Shown piece after piece: positions 1 through 9,403 of a stretch of DNA of 38,346 nucleotides. The first letter of the stretch is position 1; every line of letters starts with the position of its first letter. The stretch comes from Flavobacteriaceae bacterium (GTDB lineage Bacteria > Bacteroidota > Bacteroidia > Flavobacteriales > Flavobacteriaceae). The notes under the pieces were generated by a model that made no database searches, had not been told where the DNA came from, and was given only the letters and a program-made list of their open reading frames with translations. Location of the stretch: NCBI GenBank assembly GCA_003533785.1, contig DQCR01000012.1, positions 1 to 38,346 of the forward strand, written 5' to 3'. A program made the translations under genes and the position numbers.

Positions 1-578
1 TGGATGCTCAAAAGGGTTAAGAAAACAACTACTCCAATACCGTCATTAAAGAGCGATTCACCTGCAATTCTTGTTTCAGTGATCGAGGAGAGATTCATTT
101 TTTTGACCATGGCGAGAACGGCAATGGGATCGGTTGGGGCAATTAGGGCCCCGAAGAGTAAGCAATCGATATATGAAATACCCATGTCGCTAAGACCAAG
201 TAGAGGCAGTGAAATCATCCAATGCAAAGCTGTGCCTATAGCAAAAGTGGAAAAAATAACCCCAAAAGAGGCCAATAGAAAAATGGTCAATTTATCTTTT
301 AAAAGTTCGTGGACATTAACACTTATAGCCCCAGCAAACAATAAAAAGGGCAGCATCACATTCACCAGAAGATCACTAAAATCATATTCTCTGAATATCG
401 TTGCCACTGTTTCTAATACGGATGGGAAAACCATTCCAATCGTCATGATGGAAATGGACATAACGAGAGCCAAAACCATCAATCCAATCGTGGTTGGGAG
501 TTTGAGTAATCGAATGTTTATTAGAGAAAAAAATGCGGCAAGGCTTATTAATATAGTAGATAATTCTAAGATTTTCAT
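1..578 (-). CDS. CPA1-family Na+/H+ antiporter, N-terminal part (cut by window edge)
   Basis: Reading the minus strand from the ATG at 578-576 gives 192 open codons that run off the left edge, so the C-terminal half is missing. The protein is a polytopic membrane protein starting MKILELSTILIS, with successive hydrophobic helices. It carries two hallmark CPA1 exchanger motifs: LIAPTDPIAV near residues 139-148, containing the conserved TDP stretch, and AGESLFNDG near residues 168-176, whose ND pair sits in the ion-binding helix. Family knowledge says these proteins exchange Na+ or K+ for H+ across the inner membrane in pH and salt homeostasis. It lies 33 bases downstream of riboflavin synthase on the same strand and may be cotranscribed with it. 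The exact ion is not determinable. I am confident of the family, less so of NhaP versus another CPA1 subtype. Confidence 0.88.
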   Translation of the reverse strand, partial: MKILELSTILISLAAFFSLINIRLLKLPTTIGLMVLALVMSISIMTIGMVFPSVLETVATIFREYDFSDLLVNVMLPFLLFAGAISVNVHELLKDKLTIFLLASFGVIFSTFAIGTALHWMISLPLLGLSDMGISYIDCLLFGALIAPTDPIAVLAMVKKMNLSSITETRIAGESLFNDGIGVVVFLTLLSI

Positions 579-611
579 TTCAGGTTTATTTTCTCTGAAA
601 TTATAAAAAAA

Positions 612-1196
612 TTAATGGATCATCAATCGCTTGATATACTTTCCAATCAAATCAAATTCCAGATTGACCTGGCTGCCGATTTGAAGACGATGGAAATTGG
701 TGTGTTCATAGGTATAGGGTATGATTGCAACAGAAAAAGCATTGTCCTCAGAATCCACCACCGTCAAGCTCACTCCATTTACGGTTATTGATCCTTTTTC
801 AATGGTAACATGATTGGGACCCTTGTCGTATTCAAAGCGATAGCGCCAACTTCCATCTTCATTCTCAATGTCAGTACATAGGGCTGTTTGATCGACATGT
901 CCTTGTACAAGATGTCCATCGAGGCGAGCATTCATAAGCATTGCTCTTTCTAAGTTCACTAAATGACCTACTTCTAAGGTGCCCAGGTTTGTTTTCTCTA
1001 GGGTTTCCTGAATGGCTGTTACGGTGTATTGTTCGTTGTCTTGAGCTACCACGGTTAAACAAACCCCGTTGTGAGCCAAGCTCTGATCAACTTGTAGCGC
1101 TGATGCAAGGGAACTTTTCATTTGAATGTGCAAATTAGACTGATCTTTGGTCAGTTGAGACACCTCTCCGAAAGCCTCTATAATTCCTGTAAACAT
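612..1196 (-). CDS. ribE: riboflavin synthase (alpha chain)
   Basis: A 194-residue protein starting MFTGIIEAFGEV, the nearly invariant N-terminus of riboflavin synthase, which dismutates two 6,7-dimethyl-8-ribityllumazine molecules into riboflavin. The internal duplication is plain: NGVCLTVV at about residues 43-50 and NGVSLTVV at about 140-147 mark the two lumazine-binding domains, and the pattern GHLVQGHVD (about 94-102) lies in the second half. An in-frame start at 1244 would add 16 residues ahead of MFTGIIE, but these overlap the divergent pdxA start and are not family-like, so I chose 1196. The length is typical (about 195-215). The gene is divergent from pdxA, with 46 bases between the start codons; another B-vitamin gene next door fits a cofactor neighbourhood. 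No FMN riboswitch is visible. Confidence 0.96.
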   Translation of the reverse strand: MFTGIIEAFGEVSQLTKDQSNLHIQMKSSLASALQVDQSLAHNGVCLTVVAQDNEQYTVTAIQETLEKTNLGTLEVGHLVNLERAMLMNARLDGHLVQGHVDQTALCTDIENEDGSWRYRFEYDKGPNHVTIEKGSITVNGVSLTVVDSEDNAFSVAIIPYTYEHTNFHRLQIGSQVNLEFDLIGKYIKRLMIH

Positions 1197-1242
1197 CTTT
1201 GTTTTCTTTACCTTTGGCGAAATTAGAAATAAATTGACCATC

Positions 1243-2241
1243 ATGGCTCACCCGACAAAAATAATTATGGGAATTTCTTTGGGAGATCCCAATGGTGTTG
1301 GCTTAGAAATTATTTTAAAAATATTTGAAGATCGCAGGATGTTTGATTTTTTCACTCCGGTTCTCTTTGGTCCTCGTCAAGTGGTTCAATTTCACAAAAC
1401 GCATTTTAATCGAGATACCCCCCTTCATTTTATTTCTAATTTAAAAAAGCTGAACAAAAGCAAGTTGAATCTTCTTGAGGTTCCAACAGAGGACTATACT
1501 GTAGCTTTTGGGCAGGTAGACCCCCTAGCCGGACAAATCGCCATTGCCTCACTTGAAGCTGCTACAGAAGCGTTGGAAAATAAAACGATACACGCACTGG
1601 TGACAGCACCCATCCATAAAAAATCCATTCAATCCGAAAAATTCAATTTTCCTGGGCACACCCAATACCTAGCTCAGGCCCTTAAAGGAGACGCTCTTAT
1701 GTTAATGGTTTCTGATCGATTACGAGTGGCTTTGGTGACGGACCATATTCCAGTTAGCGAAGTGAGTAGCACCATTACGGCTGATAGTCTCAGAGCGAAA
1801 GTACAGCAATTTTACCACAGTTTACAACAGGATTTTGGGTTGGTTAAACCTAAAATTGCTGTATTGGGAATTAATCCTCATGCAGGCGATGCCGGAGTGA
1901 TTGGCGAAGAAGACGATACTATGATTCTTCCTTTGCTAGAGACCTTTCAAGAAGAAGGGAAATTAATTTATGGGCCTTATTCTGCGGATAGTTTTTTTGG
2001 CTCAGGGGCAGTAGATGAATTTGATGGAGTATTGGCTATGTACCACGATCAAGGTCTGATTCCCTTTAAAACCCTTTCTTTTGGACAAGGAGTCAATTTC
2101 ACTGCTGGTTTATCGGCGGTACGAACCTCACCAGATCATGGAACTGCATTTGATATTGCTGGCCAAGGAGTAGCCCAAACCGACTCATTTAAGGCTGCTC
2201 TATTCGCAGCCAAATCAATCGTTGCTCAGCGAACCCCTTAA
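1243..2241 (+). CDS. pdxA: 4-hydroxythreonine-4-phosphate dehydrogenase (pyridoxine biosynthesis)
   Basis: A 332-residue PdxA, which oxidises 4-phosphohydroxy-L-threonine with NAD on the DXP-dependent route to pyridoxal 5'-phosphate. The N-terminal GISLGDPNGVGLE (residues 10-22) is the family signature. The metal-ligand histidines sit in their usual contexts: TDHIP (His168), NPHAGD (His213) and YHDQG (His268). The C-terminal RTSPDHGTAFDIAG block is also typical. The reading frame is open to a TTG at 1234, but the ATG at 1243 gives the normal family N-terminus and is preferred. Length matches the family (about 330). It is the first of a run of plus-strand genes; 85 bases separate it from yceD, where a new promoter box appears, so it may be its own transcription unit. 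Confidence 0.96.
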   Translation: MAHPTKIIMGISLGDPNGVGLEIILKIFEDRRMFDFFTPVLFGPRQVVQFHKTHFNRDTPLHFISNLKKLNKSKLNLLEVPTEDYTVAFGQVDPLAGQIAIASLEAATEALENKTIHALVTAPIHKKSIQSEKFNFPGHTQYLAQALKGDALMLMVSDRLRVALVTDHIPVSEVSSTITADSLRAKVQQFYHSLQQDFGLVKPKIAVLGINPHAGDAGVIGEEDDTMILPLLETFQEEGKLIYGPYSADSFFGSGAVDEFDGVLAMYHDQGLIPFKTLSFGQGVNFTAGLSAVRTSPDHGTAFDIAGQGVAQTDSFKAALFAAKSIVAQRTP

Positions 2242-2300
2242 GCCTTCCATGGCGGTGCAACTAAAAACCAAGAAGCGTAGCTAATCAAAGAAATTTTTAA

Positions 2301-2308
2301 TAGATTTG
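2301..2308 (+). promoter_or_regulatory. -7 promoter box (TAnnTTTG) for yceD-rpmF
   Basis: TAGATTTG matches the Bacteroidota -7 consensus TAnnTTTG exactly and lies 18 bases upstream of the yceD ATG, inside the pdxA-yceD gap. No convincing TTG at -33 is visible about 20 bases upstream, so this is a half-supported promoter. Confidence 0.45.
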
Positions 2309-2326
2309 CATGCTCAATTTTAGCCT

Positions 2327-2848
2327 ATGGATGCGCGAGCTGTATTTGTTATTCCTTTTGTAGGATTAAAAAACGGATCGCACCTATTCGATTTTAAAAT
2401 TGATCATACGTTCTTTGAAGCCTTTGAGTTTTTTGATTTTAATCAGCCACAATTTGAAGTGCGAGCAGTATTGGAAAAAAAAGAGTCTATGCTGAAATTT
2501 ACAATTTCAGCCCAAGGAACGGTTGGCGTCCACTGCGATGTATCAACCGAAGCCTTTGACTTACCCATGAAAACCCAATATGATCTCATTGTCAAGTTTG
2601 GCTCAGAATACAACAATGACGATGATGAGATTTTGGTCTTGCCTCATGGAAGCTTCCAAGTAGACCTCTCACAATATGTCTATGAAATGATACTGTTGGC
2701 CTTGCCCACGAAGTTGATTCATCCTCAGCTACAGGACGGAACCTTGGTATCCCCTATTCTTGATAAATTAAAAGAACTTGAGCCCAAAGAAAAGAAGTCA
2801 GAGCGCGATATTGATCCGCGTTGGGACAAACTAAAAGACCTGTTATAA
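2327..2848 (+). CDS. yceD: YceD/DUF177 family, 23S rRNA accumulation protein
   Basis: A 173-residue cytosolic protein of the DUF177 (YceD) family, whose members support 23S rRNA accumulation and are almost always encoded just before rpmF, as here (32 bases upstream). The C-terminus carries the family hallmarks YEMILLALPTKLIHP (residues about 123-137) and DPRWDKLKDLL at the very end. In many family members a CxxC pair sits in the mid-domain VxxxCxxCL stretch. Here only one cysteine remains, in VGVHCDVSTEAFDLP (Cys70), so the putative metal site looks degenerate. The middle DDDDE-like stretch is acidic. The start at ATG 2327 follows an exact -7 box. Molecular function is known only by family association; the assignment rests on the C-terminal motif and synteny. 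Confidence 0.87.
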   Translation: MDARAVFVIPFVGLKNGSHLFDFKIDHTFFEAFEFFDFNQPQFEVRAVLEKKESMLKFTISAQGTVGVHCDVSTEAFDLPMKTQYDLIVKFGSEYNNDDDEILVLPHGSFQVDLSQYVYEMILLALPTKLIHPQLQDGTLVSPILDKLKELEPKEKKSERDIDPRWDKLKDLL

Positions 2849-2880
2849 ACAAAATAGTGACATCATAAATAAAGGAAACC

Positions 2881-3078
2881 ATGGCACATCCTAAACGAAA
2901 AATATCAAAAACGCGCAGAGACAAAAGACGCACGCACTATAAAGCTAGTGATCAACAGATAGCTACTTGTGGTGCTACTGGCGAGGCCCATCTATACCAC
3001 AGGGCACATTGGCACGAAGGTAAATTATACTATCGAGGAAAAGTTCTGATTGACAGTTCGGAAACCGCAGAAGCATAG
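2881..3078 (+). CDS. rpmF: 50S ribosomal protein L32
   Basis: A 65-residue basic protein starting [20 protein letters not shown], the standard L32 N-terminus, which binds 23S rRNA in the large subunit. The second half ([15 protein letters not shown], residues 30-44) corresponds to the region that holds a four-cysteine zinc ribbon in zinc-type L32. Here only Cys30 remains, so this is a zinc-independent version, as is usual in Bacteroidota. AAAGGA lies 4 bases before the ATG and could act as a modest Shine-Dalgarno. The gene is cotranscribed with yceD and is followed after 25 bases by a strong intrinsic terminator, so the yceD-rpmF unit probably ends here. Confidence 0.97.
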   Translation: MAHPKRKISKTRRDKRRTHYKASDQQIATCGATGEAHLYHRAHWHEGKLYYRGKVLIDSSETAEA

Positions 3079-3103
3079 TTTATTCATGTTACAAACCCAT
3101 AGC

Positions 3104-3137
3104 AAACTCTTCCAAATTCTATTGGAAGGGTTTTTTT
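3104..3137 (+). terminator. rho-independent terminator after rpmF
   Basis: A 12-base-pair stem (3104-3115 with 3122-3133, one G-T wobble) with core CTTCCAA/TTGGAAG and a 6-base loop. The seven-T run at 3131-3137 overlaps the end of the outer stem. It lies 25 bases after the rpmF stop and separates yceD-rpmF from fabH. Confidence 0.88.
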
Positions 3138-3210
3138 ATGAAATGGGACGACATGTCAAAAAAACTACTATCTTCACTTTAAGGAAACACAGTTAAGTAA
3201 GAATTTTTAA

Positions 3211-4215
3211 ATGACTTCTGTGCCACAAAAAACCATCAAAGCAGCGATTACTGCTGTTGGGGGATTCGTCCCCGATGACATACTCACCAACTTTGATCTT
3301 GAGAAAATGGTTGATACCAGCGACGAATGGATTATGTCGAGAACAGGTATAAAAGAACGCCGTATACTTAAAGATCCGTCTAAGGGAACCTCTTTCTTGG
3401 CTATAGAAGCTGCTAGGGATGTTCTTTCTAAAACAGATACAGCTCCTGAGGAAATTGATATGCTCATCCTCGCTACCATTACACCAGACATGAAAGTTGC
3501 CGCCACGGCAGCAAAAGTAGCTACCGATATTGGTGCTATAAATGCCTTTGCATTCGACTTGCAAGCGGCCTGTTCTGGTTTCCTCTACAGTATGTCTTTG
3601 GCCGCAGCAAAAATTGAATCGGGTCATTGTAATAAAGTACTGGTTGTTGGTGCAGATAAAATGTCCTCAATTGTTGATTATTCAGACCGAACCACCTGCA
3701 TCATTTTTGGTGACGGAGCGGGAGCAGTTCTTATGGAGGTCAGTTCCAATTCCTATGGATGGGAAGATGACTTTTTCCGTTCCAGTGGGGTCGGGCAGGA
3801 CTATCTACATGTTAAGGCAGGGGGATCCCTTTTCCCAACCAGTTCATACACACTGGCCAAAGGCTGGGAATCAATCTATCAAGATGGTAAAACAGTATTT
3901 AAATATGCAGTTTCGGAAATGGCTGCAGCCACACAAAAAGTCTTAGAAAGAAACAAACTGGACCCTGAAATGGTAGATTATGTTATTGCACATCAGGCGA
4001 ATAAACGTATTTTAGATGCCACACAGACACGAGCAAATTTGAATAAAAAGAAATTTTTAACCAATATAGAACATTACGGAAATACAACCGCGGCAACTTT
4101 ACCGTTGCTCATGCGAGATTTTGAAAATCAATTTAAAATCGGAGATAAACTACTTTTTACAGCCTTTGGAGGTGGATTCACGTGGGGATCTGCCCTATAT
4201 ACTTGGGCGTATTAA
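3211..4215 (+). CDS. fabH: 3-oxoacyl-ACP synthase III (KAS III)
   Basis: A 334-residue ketoacyl-ACP synthase III, which condenses acetyl-CoA with malonyl-ACP to start type II fatty acid synthesis. The catalytic triad is complete: Cys121 in QAACSGF, His261 in IAHQANKRI and Asn291 in HYGNTTAAT. The N-terminal [15 protein letters not shown] (37-51) and the [10 protein letters not shown] block (166-175) are family signatures, and the FGGGFTWG C-terminus is typical. Length fits (about 330). It is separated from rpmF by a terminator and followed after 20 bases by accB and then accC, so the three genes form a compact fatty-acid initiation operon. In Bacteroidota such an enzyme commonly also accepts branched primers; that cannot be decided here. 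Confidence 0.96.
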   Translation: MTSVPQKTIKAAITAVGGFVPDDILTNFDLEKMVDTSDEWIMSRTGIKERRILKDPSKGTSFLAIEAARDVLSKTDTAPEEIDMLILATITPDMKVAATAAKVATDIGAINAFAFDLQAACSGFLYSMSLAAAKIESGHCNKVLVVGADKMSSIVDYSDRTTCIIFGDGAGAVLMEVSSNSYGWEDDFFRSSGVGQDYLHVKAGGSLFPTSSYTLAKGWESIYQDGKTVFKYAVSEMAAATQKVLERNKLDPEMVDYVIAHQANKRILDATQTRANLNKKKFLTNIEHYGNTTAATLPLLMRDFENQFKIGDKLLFTAFGGGFTWGSALYTWAY

Positions 4216-4235
4216 TTATAGATAAAAACCAAAAC

Positions 4236-4745
4236 ATGGATATTAAAGAAATTCAAAATCTAATTCGCTTTGTTGCCAAATCTGGAGCACATGAAGTCAA
4301 ATTAGAAATGGAAGACATTAAAATTACAATCAAAACAGCAGCTGATAATGTCCTCCCCGAATCCCAAACAATTGTTCAACATTTGCCTGCAATGCCCAAT
4401 GCGGCAGTGCCTTCTACTCCTGTTGTTCCCAATACCGTTGTGGAAGCAGAAATTCCTGCTACCACTGCTGCCGCGCATTCTGATTCAGAAGAGAATGATC
4501 CGAATTTGATCACTATCAAGTCACCAATAATTGGAACTTTTTATCGAAAGGCTTCACCCGATAAACCTGCTTTTGTTGAAGTAGGTACAGATGTCAAACA
4601 AGGGGATATTTTGTGTGTTGTAGAAGCAATGAAACTCTTTAATGAAATCGAATCCGAACTGAGTGGAAAGATTGTAAAAATTCTCGTGGACGATGCTTCT
4701 CCAGTTGAGTTTGATCAACCTCTCTTTTTGATAGACCCTTCTTAA
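4236..4745 (+). CDS. accB: biotin carboxyl carrier protein of acetyl-CoA carboxylase
   Basis: A 169-residue BCCP, the biotin-carrying subunit of acetyl-CoA carboxylase. The start [17 protein letters not shown] is the usual N-terminal oligomerisation segment. A flexible Ala/Pro/Val-rich linker (about residues 40-85) leads to the C-terminal biotinyl domain with [12 protein letters not shown], where Lys133 is the biotinylation site. An upstream in-frame ATG at 4182 lies inside fabH and gives no family-like sequence, so 4236 is chosen. It is 20 bases after fabH and 11 bases before accC. The biotin ligase is not encoded in this window. Confidence 0.96.
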   Translation: MDIKEIQNLIRFVAKSGAHEVKLEMEDIKITIKTAADNVLPESQTIVQHLPAMPNAAVPSTPVVPNTVVEAEIPATTAAAHSDSEENDPNLITIKSPIIGTFYRKASPDKPAFVEVGTDVKQGDILCVVEAMKLFNEIESELSGKIVKILVDDASPVEFDQPLFLIDPS

Positions 4746-4756
4746 ACCTCCGCTCT

Positions 4757-6097
4757 ATGTTTAGCAAAATATTAATAGCCAATCGTGGTGAAATCGCCAT
4801 GCGAATTATTCGCACTTGTAAGGAAATGGGGATCAAAACGGTTGCCGTTTATTCTAAAGCCGATGTGGACAGTCTTCATGTTCGTTTTGCCGACGAAGCA
4901 GTATGTATAGGACCTGCTCCAAGCTCAGAGTCCTATCTCAAAATTTCAAATATTATAGCTGCAGCAGAAATCACCAATGCAGACGCCATCCATCCAGGAT
5001 ATGGGTTCCTCTCCGAAAATGCCAAGTTTTCTAAAATTTGTAACGAGCACGAGATAAAATTTATAGGAGCTTCTGCCGAGATGATTGAAAAGATGGGAGA
5101 CAAGGCCACGGCCAAAGCTACTATGAAAAAAGCAGGCGTCCCAACCATCCCAGGATCGGAAGGCCTTTTGGATTCGTTAGAATCTGCGCATGAGATTGCC
5201 GCCGAAATGGGCTACCCTGTTATGCTGAAAGCCACAGCGGGTGGCGGAGGAAAGGGAATGCGTGCCGTTTGGCAAGCAGAAGACCTTGAGAAAGCATGGG
5301 AAAGTGCCCGTCAGGAAGCTGGAGCCGCTTTTGGGAATGACGGCATGTATTTGGAAAAACTGATTGAAGAACCGCGTCATATTGAAATTCAAATCATTGG
5401 AGATTCTTTTGGAAAAGCCTGTCATCTTTCCGAGCGTGATTGTTCGGTCCAGCGTCGACATCAAAAATTGACTGAGGAAACACCCTCCCCATTCATGACA
5501 AGCACGTTGCGAAAAAAAATGGGCGAAGCGGCGGTTCAAGCAGCTGAATTCATCAAGTATGAAGGTGCCGGTACGGTAGAATTTCTAGTAGACAAATACA
5601 AAAATTTCTACTTCATGGAAATGAACACTCGGATACAGGTTGAGCATCCTATCACGGAACAGGTGATTGATTTTGATTTGATTCGAGAACAGGTTAAAGT
5701 AGCCGCAGGAATTCCTATCTCAGGGAAACATTATATTCCTAAAATGCATTCGATAGAATGTCGGATCAACGCAGAGGATCCACACAATGATTTTAGACCC
5801 TCACCAGGTAAAATCACCACCCTTCATTTTCCTGGAGGGCATGGGGTGCGCCTGGATACTCATGTGTATTCAGGTTATGTGATTCCTCCCCATTACGATT
5901 CGATGATTGCCAAATTGATTACCACAGCACAAACTCGTCAAGAAGCTATAAATAAAATGAAACGTGCATTGGATGAATTCTATATTGAGGGCATAAAAAC
6001 AACCATTCCATTCCATCGTAAATTAATGGACCACCCCGATTATATTGCGGGCAACTATACCACAAAATTCATGGAAGATTTTGATATAGAAGAGTAA
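4757..6097 (+). CDS. accC: acetyl-CoA carboxylase, biotin carboxylase subunit
   Basis: A 446-residue biotin carboxylase, which uses ATP and bicarbonate to carboxylate the biotin on AccB. The N-terminal [19 protein letters not shown] and [10 protein letters not shown] (79-88) mark the pre-ATP-grasp domain. [12 protein letters not shown] (158-169) is the glycine-rich ATP-grasp loop, and [16 protein letters not shown] is the metal/biotin-binding segment. The length matches the family (about 449), and there is no fused BCCP or transcarboxylase domain, so this is the free bacterial subunit. The accA/accD carboxyltransferase genes are not in the window. The gene ends the fabH-accB-accC operon and is directly followed by a bidirectional terminator. 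Confidence 0.97.
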   Translation: MFSKILIANRGEIAMRIIRTCKEMGIKTVAVYSKADVDSLHVRFADEAVCIGPAPSSESYLKISNIIAAAEITNADAIHPGYGFLSENAKFSKICNEHEIKFIGASAEMIEKMGDKATAKATMKKAGVPTIPGSEGLLDSLESAHEIAAEMGYPVMLKATAGGGGKGMRAVWQAEDLEKAWESARQEAGAAFGNDGMYLEKLIEEPRHIEIQIIGDSFGKACHLSERDCSVQRRHQKLTEETPSPFMTSTLRKKMGEAAVQAAEFIKYEGAGTVEFLVDKYKNFYFMEMNTRIQVEHPITEQVIDFDLIREQVKVAAGIPISGKHYIPKMHSIECRINAEDPHNDFRPSPGKITTLHFPGGHGVRLDTHVYSGYVIPPHYDSMIAKLITTAQTRQEAINKMKRALDEFYIEGIKTTIPFHRKLMDHPDYIAGNYTTKFMEDFDIEE

Positions 6098-6127
6098 AAA
6101 AAAGCAGCTGTTAAGCTGCCTTTTTTT
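6096..6127. terminator. bidirectional terminator between accC and the prolyl oligopeptidase gene
   Basis: GCAGCT (6104-6109) pairs with AGCTGC (6114-6119) around a GTTA loop. An A-run on the left (6096-6103) and a T-run on the right (6121-6127) let it act for both converging genes. It overlaps the last two bases of the minus-strand stop codon at 6126. Confidence 0.85.
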
Positions 6128-8258
6128 ATCCTTTTATTTTCCCTGTATTTTCAGGAAGAACTTCATATCCCATATTATAAAGGGTGAATCCAAATACATC
6201 GGCATATAAATCAATGATTTTTGTCACTGGTGTTCCAGCTCCATGTCCTGCTTTGGTTTCAATTCGAATCAAAACAGGAGCGTCACCCGCTTGTTTGTCC
6301 TGCAGCTCAGCAGCAAACTTGAAGGAATGCGCAGGAACCACTCGATCATCGTGATCTCCAGTAGTGACAAGAGTTGCTGGATAACGTGTTCCAGCTTTGA
6401 CATTGTGAATGGGAGAATACCCTTTCAGATAGGCAAACATTTCTTCCGATTCCTCTGAAGTTCCATAATCATAGGCCCAGCCAGCACCAGCGGTAAAGGT
6501 GTGGTAGCGTAGCATGTCAAGGACTCCCACTGCGGGAAGTGCCACTTTAAAGAGTTCAGGGCGTTGTGTCATACAAGCTCCTACAAGTAACCCACCATTG
6601 GAACCACCCCGTATAGCAAGATATTCTGGGGTTGTAATATTTTCTTGAATCAGATATTCAGCAGCTGCAATAAAATCATCAAAAACATTTTGTTTTTGCA
6701 TTTTAGTCCCCGCTTTATGCCATGTTTTTCCATACTCTCCACCCCCTCGTATATTGGGAACTGCATATACACCACCTTGTTCCATCCAAACGCTGTTAGT
6801 GATGCTAAACCGAGGAGTAATGCTGATATTGAATCCTCCATACCCATAGAGAATTGTGGGATTTTTTCCATTGTAAACGACTCCTTTTTTATGAGTGATA
6901 ATCATTGGTATTTGAGTTCCGTCTTTAGAAGGAAAAAATACTTGCTTGGAAACATAATTATCAGAATCAAAATCAATACCAGGATTCCAGTAGGGCTTTG
7001 AGACTAGAGACTTTGGATGATATGAATAGATACTTCCAGGCCGATGATAATTGGAAAATGAATAATACAAAGTGTCTTGTTCTTTTTTGCCGCGGAACCC
7101 GCCAGCACTTCCCAAGCCAGGAAGGGGAATTTCACCAATTAAGTTCCCGTCATAATCGTATTGATATACTTTGGATATAGCATCGATTAAGTATTCTGCA
7201 AAGAGATAACCCCCTCCAGTTGTGGGACTTAACACATGCTCTGTTTCAGGAATTACATCTTTCCAGTAGGCTTGCTGTGGTTTGTTTTTAGGAGCTCGAA
7301 CCACTCGTTGGTTGGGGGCTTCAAAATTGGTTACAAAATAGAAATATTGTTCATCACTATCAAACCAGTACGTATCACTATCATAATTATCTACTATAGG
7401 AACCAGCGGGGCATTTTTGCGAGTTAGACTTTTCACAAAAATTTTATTTCCCGAGGTGGCTTCAGAAGCAGAAATAAAAAGATAATCTCCTTCTTCAGTA
7501 ACATCGGCACCCACATATCGGTTTTTCTCCTCGTCTGTCCCTCCGTAAATCAATTGATCTTTGGACTGTGTGGTTCCCAATTCGTGATAATAAAGTTTGT
7601 GTTGATCTGTTTTTTCCGATAATTCGCTGCCTTTGGGCTTGTCATAACTGGAATAGTAAAAGCCTTGGTTTACTCGCCATTGAATTCCGCTAAATTTAAT
7701 GTTAGTTAGGGTGTCCTCAACAATGGTTTTAGATGCCACGTCCATCACAATCACCTTCCGCCAATCACTACCTCCCTCAGAGATAGCGTAGGCTACAGTT
7801 GCGCCGTCTTTTGAAAAGCTGAGTCCAGCTAAAGATGTAGTTCCGTCTTCTGAAAACTCATTAGGATCTAGAAAAACTTCTTCCTTTCCAACGGCATCTT
7901 TTCGGTATAGAACATATTGATTTTGCAAACCCGTGTTGCGATAATAATAGGTATAATCTCCTTCTTGAAATGGAGCTGTTTGTTTGGCATAATCCCATAG
8001 CGTCTTTAAGCGTTCCGCCAGTTGAGTCCGATAGGGGATGTCTTCTAAATACGAAGAAGTCACTTTATTCTGAGCACCAACCCAAGTGGCAGTTTCATCA
8101 CTTAAATCATCCTCAAGCCAGCGAAAATTATCAGTGACTGGGGTGTCAAAATAGGTGTCTGTTACAGGCTTTTTAACGGTTGTAGGATAAGTAATACTAT
8201 CTGTATTCTGGCAACTTAACAATAGGGTGATCACACACAAATAAGAATAAGCTTTCAT
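6126..8258 (-). CDS. prolyl oligopeptidase family (S9A) lipoprotein
   Basis: A 710-residue serine peptidase of family S9A, cleaving after proline in short peptides. A lipoprotein signal is clear (LLLSC, Cys16), so it is probably anchored in the outer membrane or periplasm rather than cytosolic. The propeller domain occupies roughly residues 75-430 and an alpha/beta-hydrolase domain follows. The catalytic triad is visible: Ser553 in GGSNGGLLVG, Asp637/638 in GDHDDRVVP and His672 in KAGHGAG. PNIRGGGEYG (501-510) is another family signature. Length matches prolyl endopeptidases (about 700). It lies 45 bases downstream of asd on the same strand and could be cotranscribed, but the function is unrelated. 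The enzyme family is certain; precise substrate is not. Confidence 0.93.
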   Translation of the reverse strand: MKAYSYLCVITLLLSCQNTDSITYPTTVKKPVTDTYFDTPVTDNFRWLEDDLSDETATWVGAQNKVTSSYLEDIPYRTQLAERLKTLWDYAKQTAPFQEGDYTYYYRNTGLQNQYVLYRKDAVGKEEVFLDPNEFSEDGTTSLAGLSFSKDGATVAYAISEGGSDWRKVIVMDVASKTIVEDTLTNIKFSGIQWRVNQGFYYSSYDKPKGSELSEKTDQHKLYYHELGTTQSKDQLIYGGTDEEKNRYVGADVTEEGDYLFISASEATSGNKIFVKSLTRKNAPLVPIVDNYDSDTYWFDSDEQYFYFVTNFEAPNQRVVRAPKNKPQQAYWKDVIPETEHVLSPTTGGGYLFAEYLIDAISKVYQYDYDGNLIGEIPLPGLGSAGGFRGKKEQDTLYYSFSNYHRPGSIYSYHPKSLVSKPYWNPGIDFDSDNYVSKQVFFPSKDGTQIPMIITHKKGVVYNGKNPTILYGYGGFNISITPRFSITNSVWMEQGGVYAVPNIRGGGEYGKTWHKAGTKMQKQNVFDDFIAAAEYLIQENITTPEYLAIRGGSNGGLLVGACMTQRPELFKVALPAVGVLDMLRYHTFTAGAGWAYDYGTSEESEEMFAYLKGYSPIHNVKAGTRYPATLVTTGDHDDRVVPAHSFKFAAELQDKQAGDAPVLIRIETKAGHGAGTPVTKIIDLYADVFGFTLYNMGYEVLPENTGKIKG

Positions 8259-8303
8259 AAAGATTTGAATTTGGATTTAAAGGTATTAAAACCAAATAAA
8301 AGA

Positions 8304-9293
8304 CTAAACCAATTCGTGGGCAAGTAAATATTCGGCAATTTGTACGGCATTTGTTGCTGCTCCTTTTCTCAAGTTATCGGAAACAATCCATAGGTTCACT
8401 GTATTGGGTTGAGAGAGGTCACGACGAATTCTCCCAACAAAGACGTCGTCTTTTCCTTCGGCGTATAGTGGCATGGGATAGGTATTTGTATCAGGATTGT
8501 CCTGAAGACAAACCCCCTCACTTTCGTGTAGGAGCTTTCGAAGAGCCTCCAATTCATAGTCATTTTGGAATTCTGCATTGACCGACTCACTGTGTCCTCC
8601 AACCACAGGAATCCGAATGGCGGTAGCTGTGATATTGAGAGTAGTATCTCCTAAGATTTTTCTAGTTTCATGAACCAATTTCATTTCTTCTTTGGTGTAT
8701 CCGTCTTCTACAAAAATGTCGCAATGTGGCAGGGCGTTTCGGTGGATGGGATAGGGATATGCCATTTCACCTTCTCTATTGTGGTATTCATTTTCCAATT
8801 GCTTCACGGCAGCAACACCGGTTCCTGTAATGGACTGATAAGTTGAAATGACCAAACGTTTGAGTGTGTATTCCCGATGCAGTGGCGCAAGCGCAACAAC
8901 CATTTGAATGGTAGAGCAATTGGGGTTGGCTATAATCTTATCTTCGGCTGTAAGTTCGTTAGCATTAATTTCAGGCACAATTAGTTTTTTGCTAGGATCC
9001 ATCCGCCAAGCCGAGGAATTATCTATCACAGTTGTTCCTGCGGCGGCAAATTCGGGCGCCCATGTTTTGGAGGTTTCACCGCCAGCAGAAAATAGAGCAA
9101 TATCAGGGGCCAAAGCAATAGCTTCTTCCATGCCTACAATGGGGTATTCTTTACCTTTGAATGTGATTTTCTTTCCAACAGAGCGGGAGGAGGCTACAGG
9201 AACTAAAATGTCAATTGGGAGTTGACGCTCTTCCAAAACACGTAACATTACTCGCCCTACCATACCCGTGACTCCAACAACAGCTACTTTCAT
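8304..9293 (-). CDS. asd: aspartate-semialdehyde dehydrogenase
   Basis: A 329-residue enzyme that reduces aspartyl phosphate to aspartate semialdehyde, the branch point to lysine/diaminopimelate, threonine and methionine. MKVAVVGVTGMVGRVMLRVL is the NADP-binding start. The nucleophile is Cys126 in NPNCSTIQ, and the catalytic base is His234 in GGHSESV. The frame is open 20 codons further upstream to 9353, but a perfect TATTTTTG -7 box at 9311-9318 places transcription start close to the ATG at 9293, which also gives the normal family N-terminus. Diaminopimelate and D-alanine (alr, upstream on the same strand) are both peptidoglycan precursors, giving the neighbourhood a cell-wall theme. Confidence 0.96.
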   Translation of the reverse strand: MKVAVVGVTGMVGRVMLRVLEERQLPIDILVPVASSRSVGKKITFKGKEYPIVGMEEAIALAPDIALFSAGGETSKTWAPEFAAAGTTVIDNSSAWRMDPSKKLIVPEINANELTAEDKIIANPNCSTIQMVVALAPLHREYTLKRLVISTYQSITGTGVAAVKQLENEYHNREGEMAYPYPIHRNALPHCDIFVEDGYTKEEMKLVHETRKILGDTTLNITATAIRIPVVGGHSESVNAEFQNDYELEALRKLLHESEGVCLQDNPDTNTYPMPLYAEGKDDVFVGRIRRDLSQPNTVNLWIVSDNLRKGAATNAVQIAEYLLAHELV

Positions 9294-9310
9294 TTTGATG
9301 TGATTTTTGG

Positions 9311-9318
9311 CAAAAATA
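9311..9318 (-). promoter_or_regulatory. -7 promoter box (TAnnTTTG) for asd
   Basis: On the minus strand this reads TATTTTTG, an exact match to TAnnTTTG, 17 bases upstream of the asd ATG in the 110-base alr-asd gap. No clear TTG at -33. It helps choose the asd start at 9293 over the upstream option at 9353. Confidence 0.5.
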
Positions 9319-9403
9319 AGCGGAAAATATTGTTTTTGGTGGATTTCAGCCAATTCTAGCTTTTTTAGATAAAATGTTTTAAACCCAACAGTATGTGAAA
9401 TAT

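Noticed and set aside
4..606. A long plus-strand open frame of about 200 codons at the left edge
   Set aside because: It is antisense to the CPA1 antiporter, whose minus-strand frame shows the family motifs LIAPTDPIAV and AGESLFNDG. The plus-strand product has no recognisable features.
1197..1242. Bidirectional promoter between ribE and pdxA (TAATTTCG on the minus strand)
   Set aside because: It differs from TAnnTTTG at one of the conserved bases and no -33 element is placed correctly, so it is too weak to annotate.
9294..9353. Longer N-terminus for asd
   Set aside because: The added 20 residues are not family-like and an exact -7 box lies within them, just upstream of the ATG at 9293.
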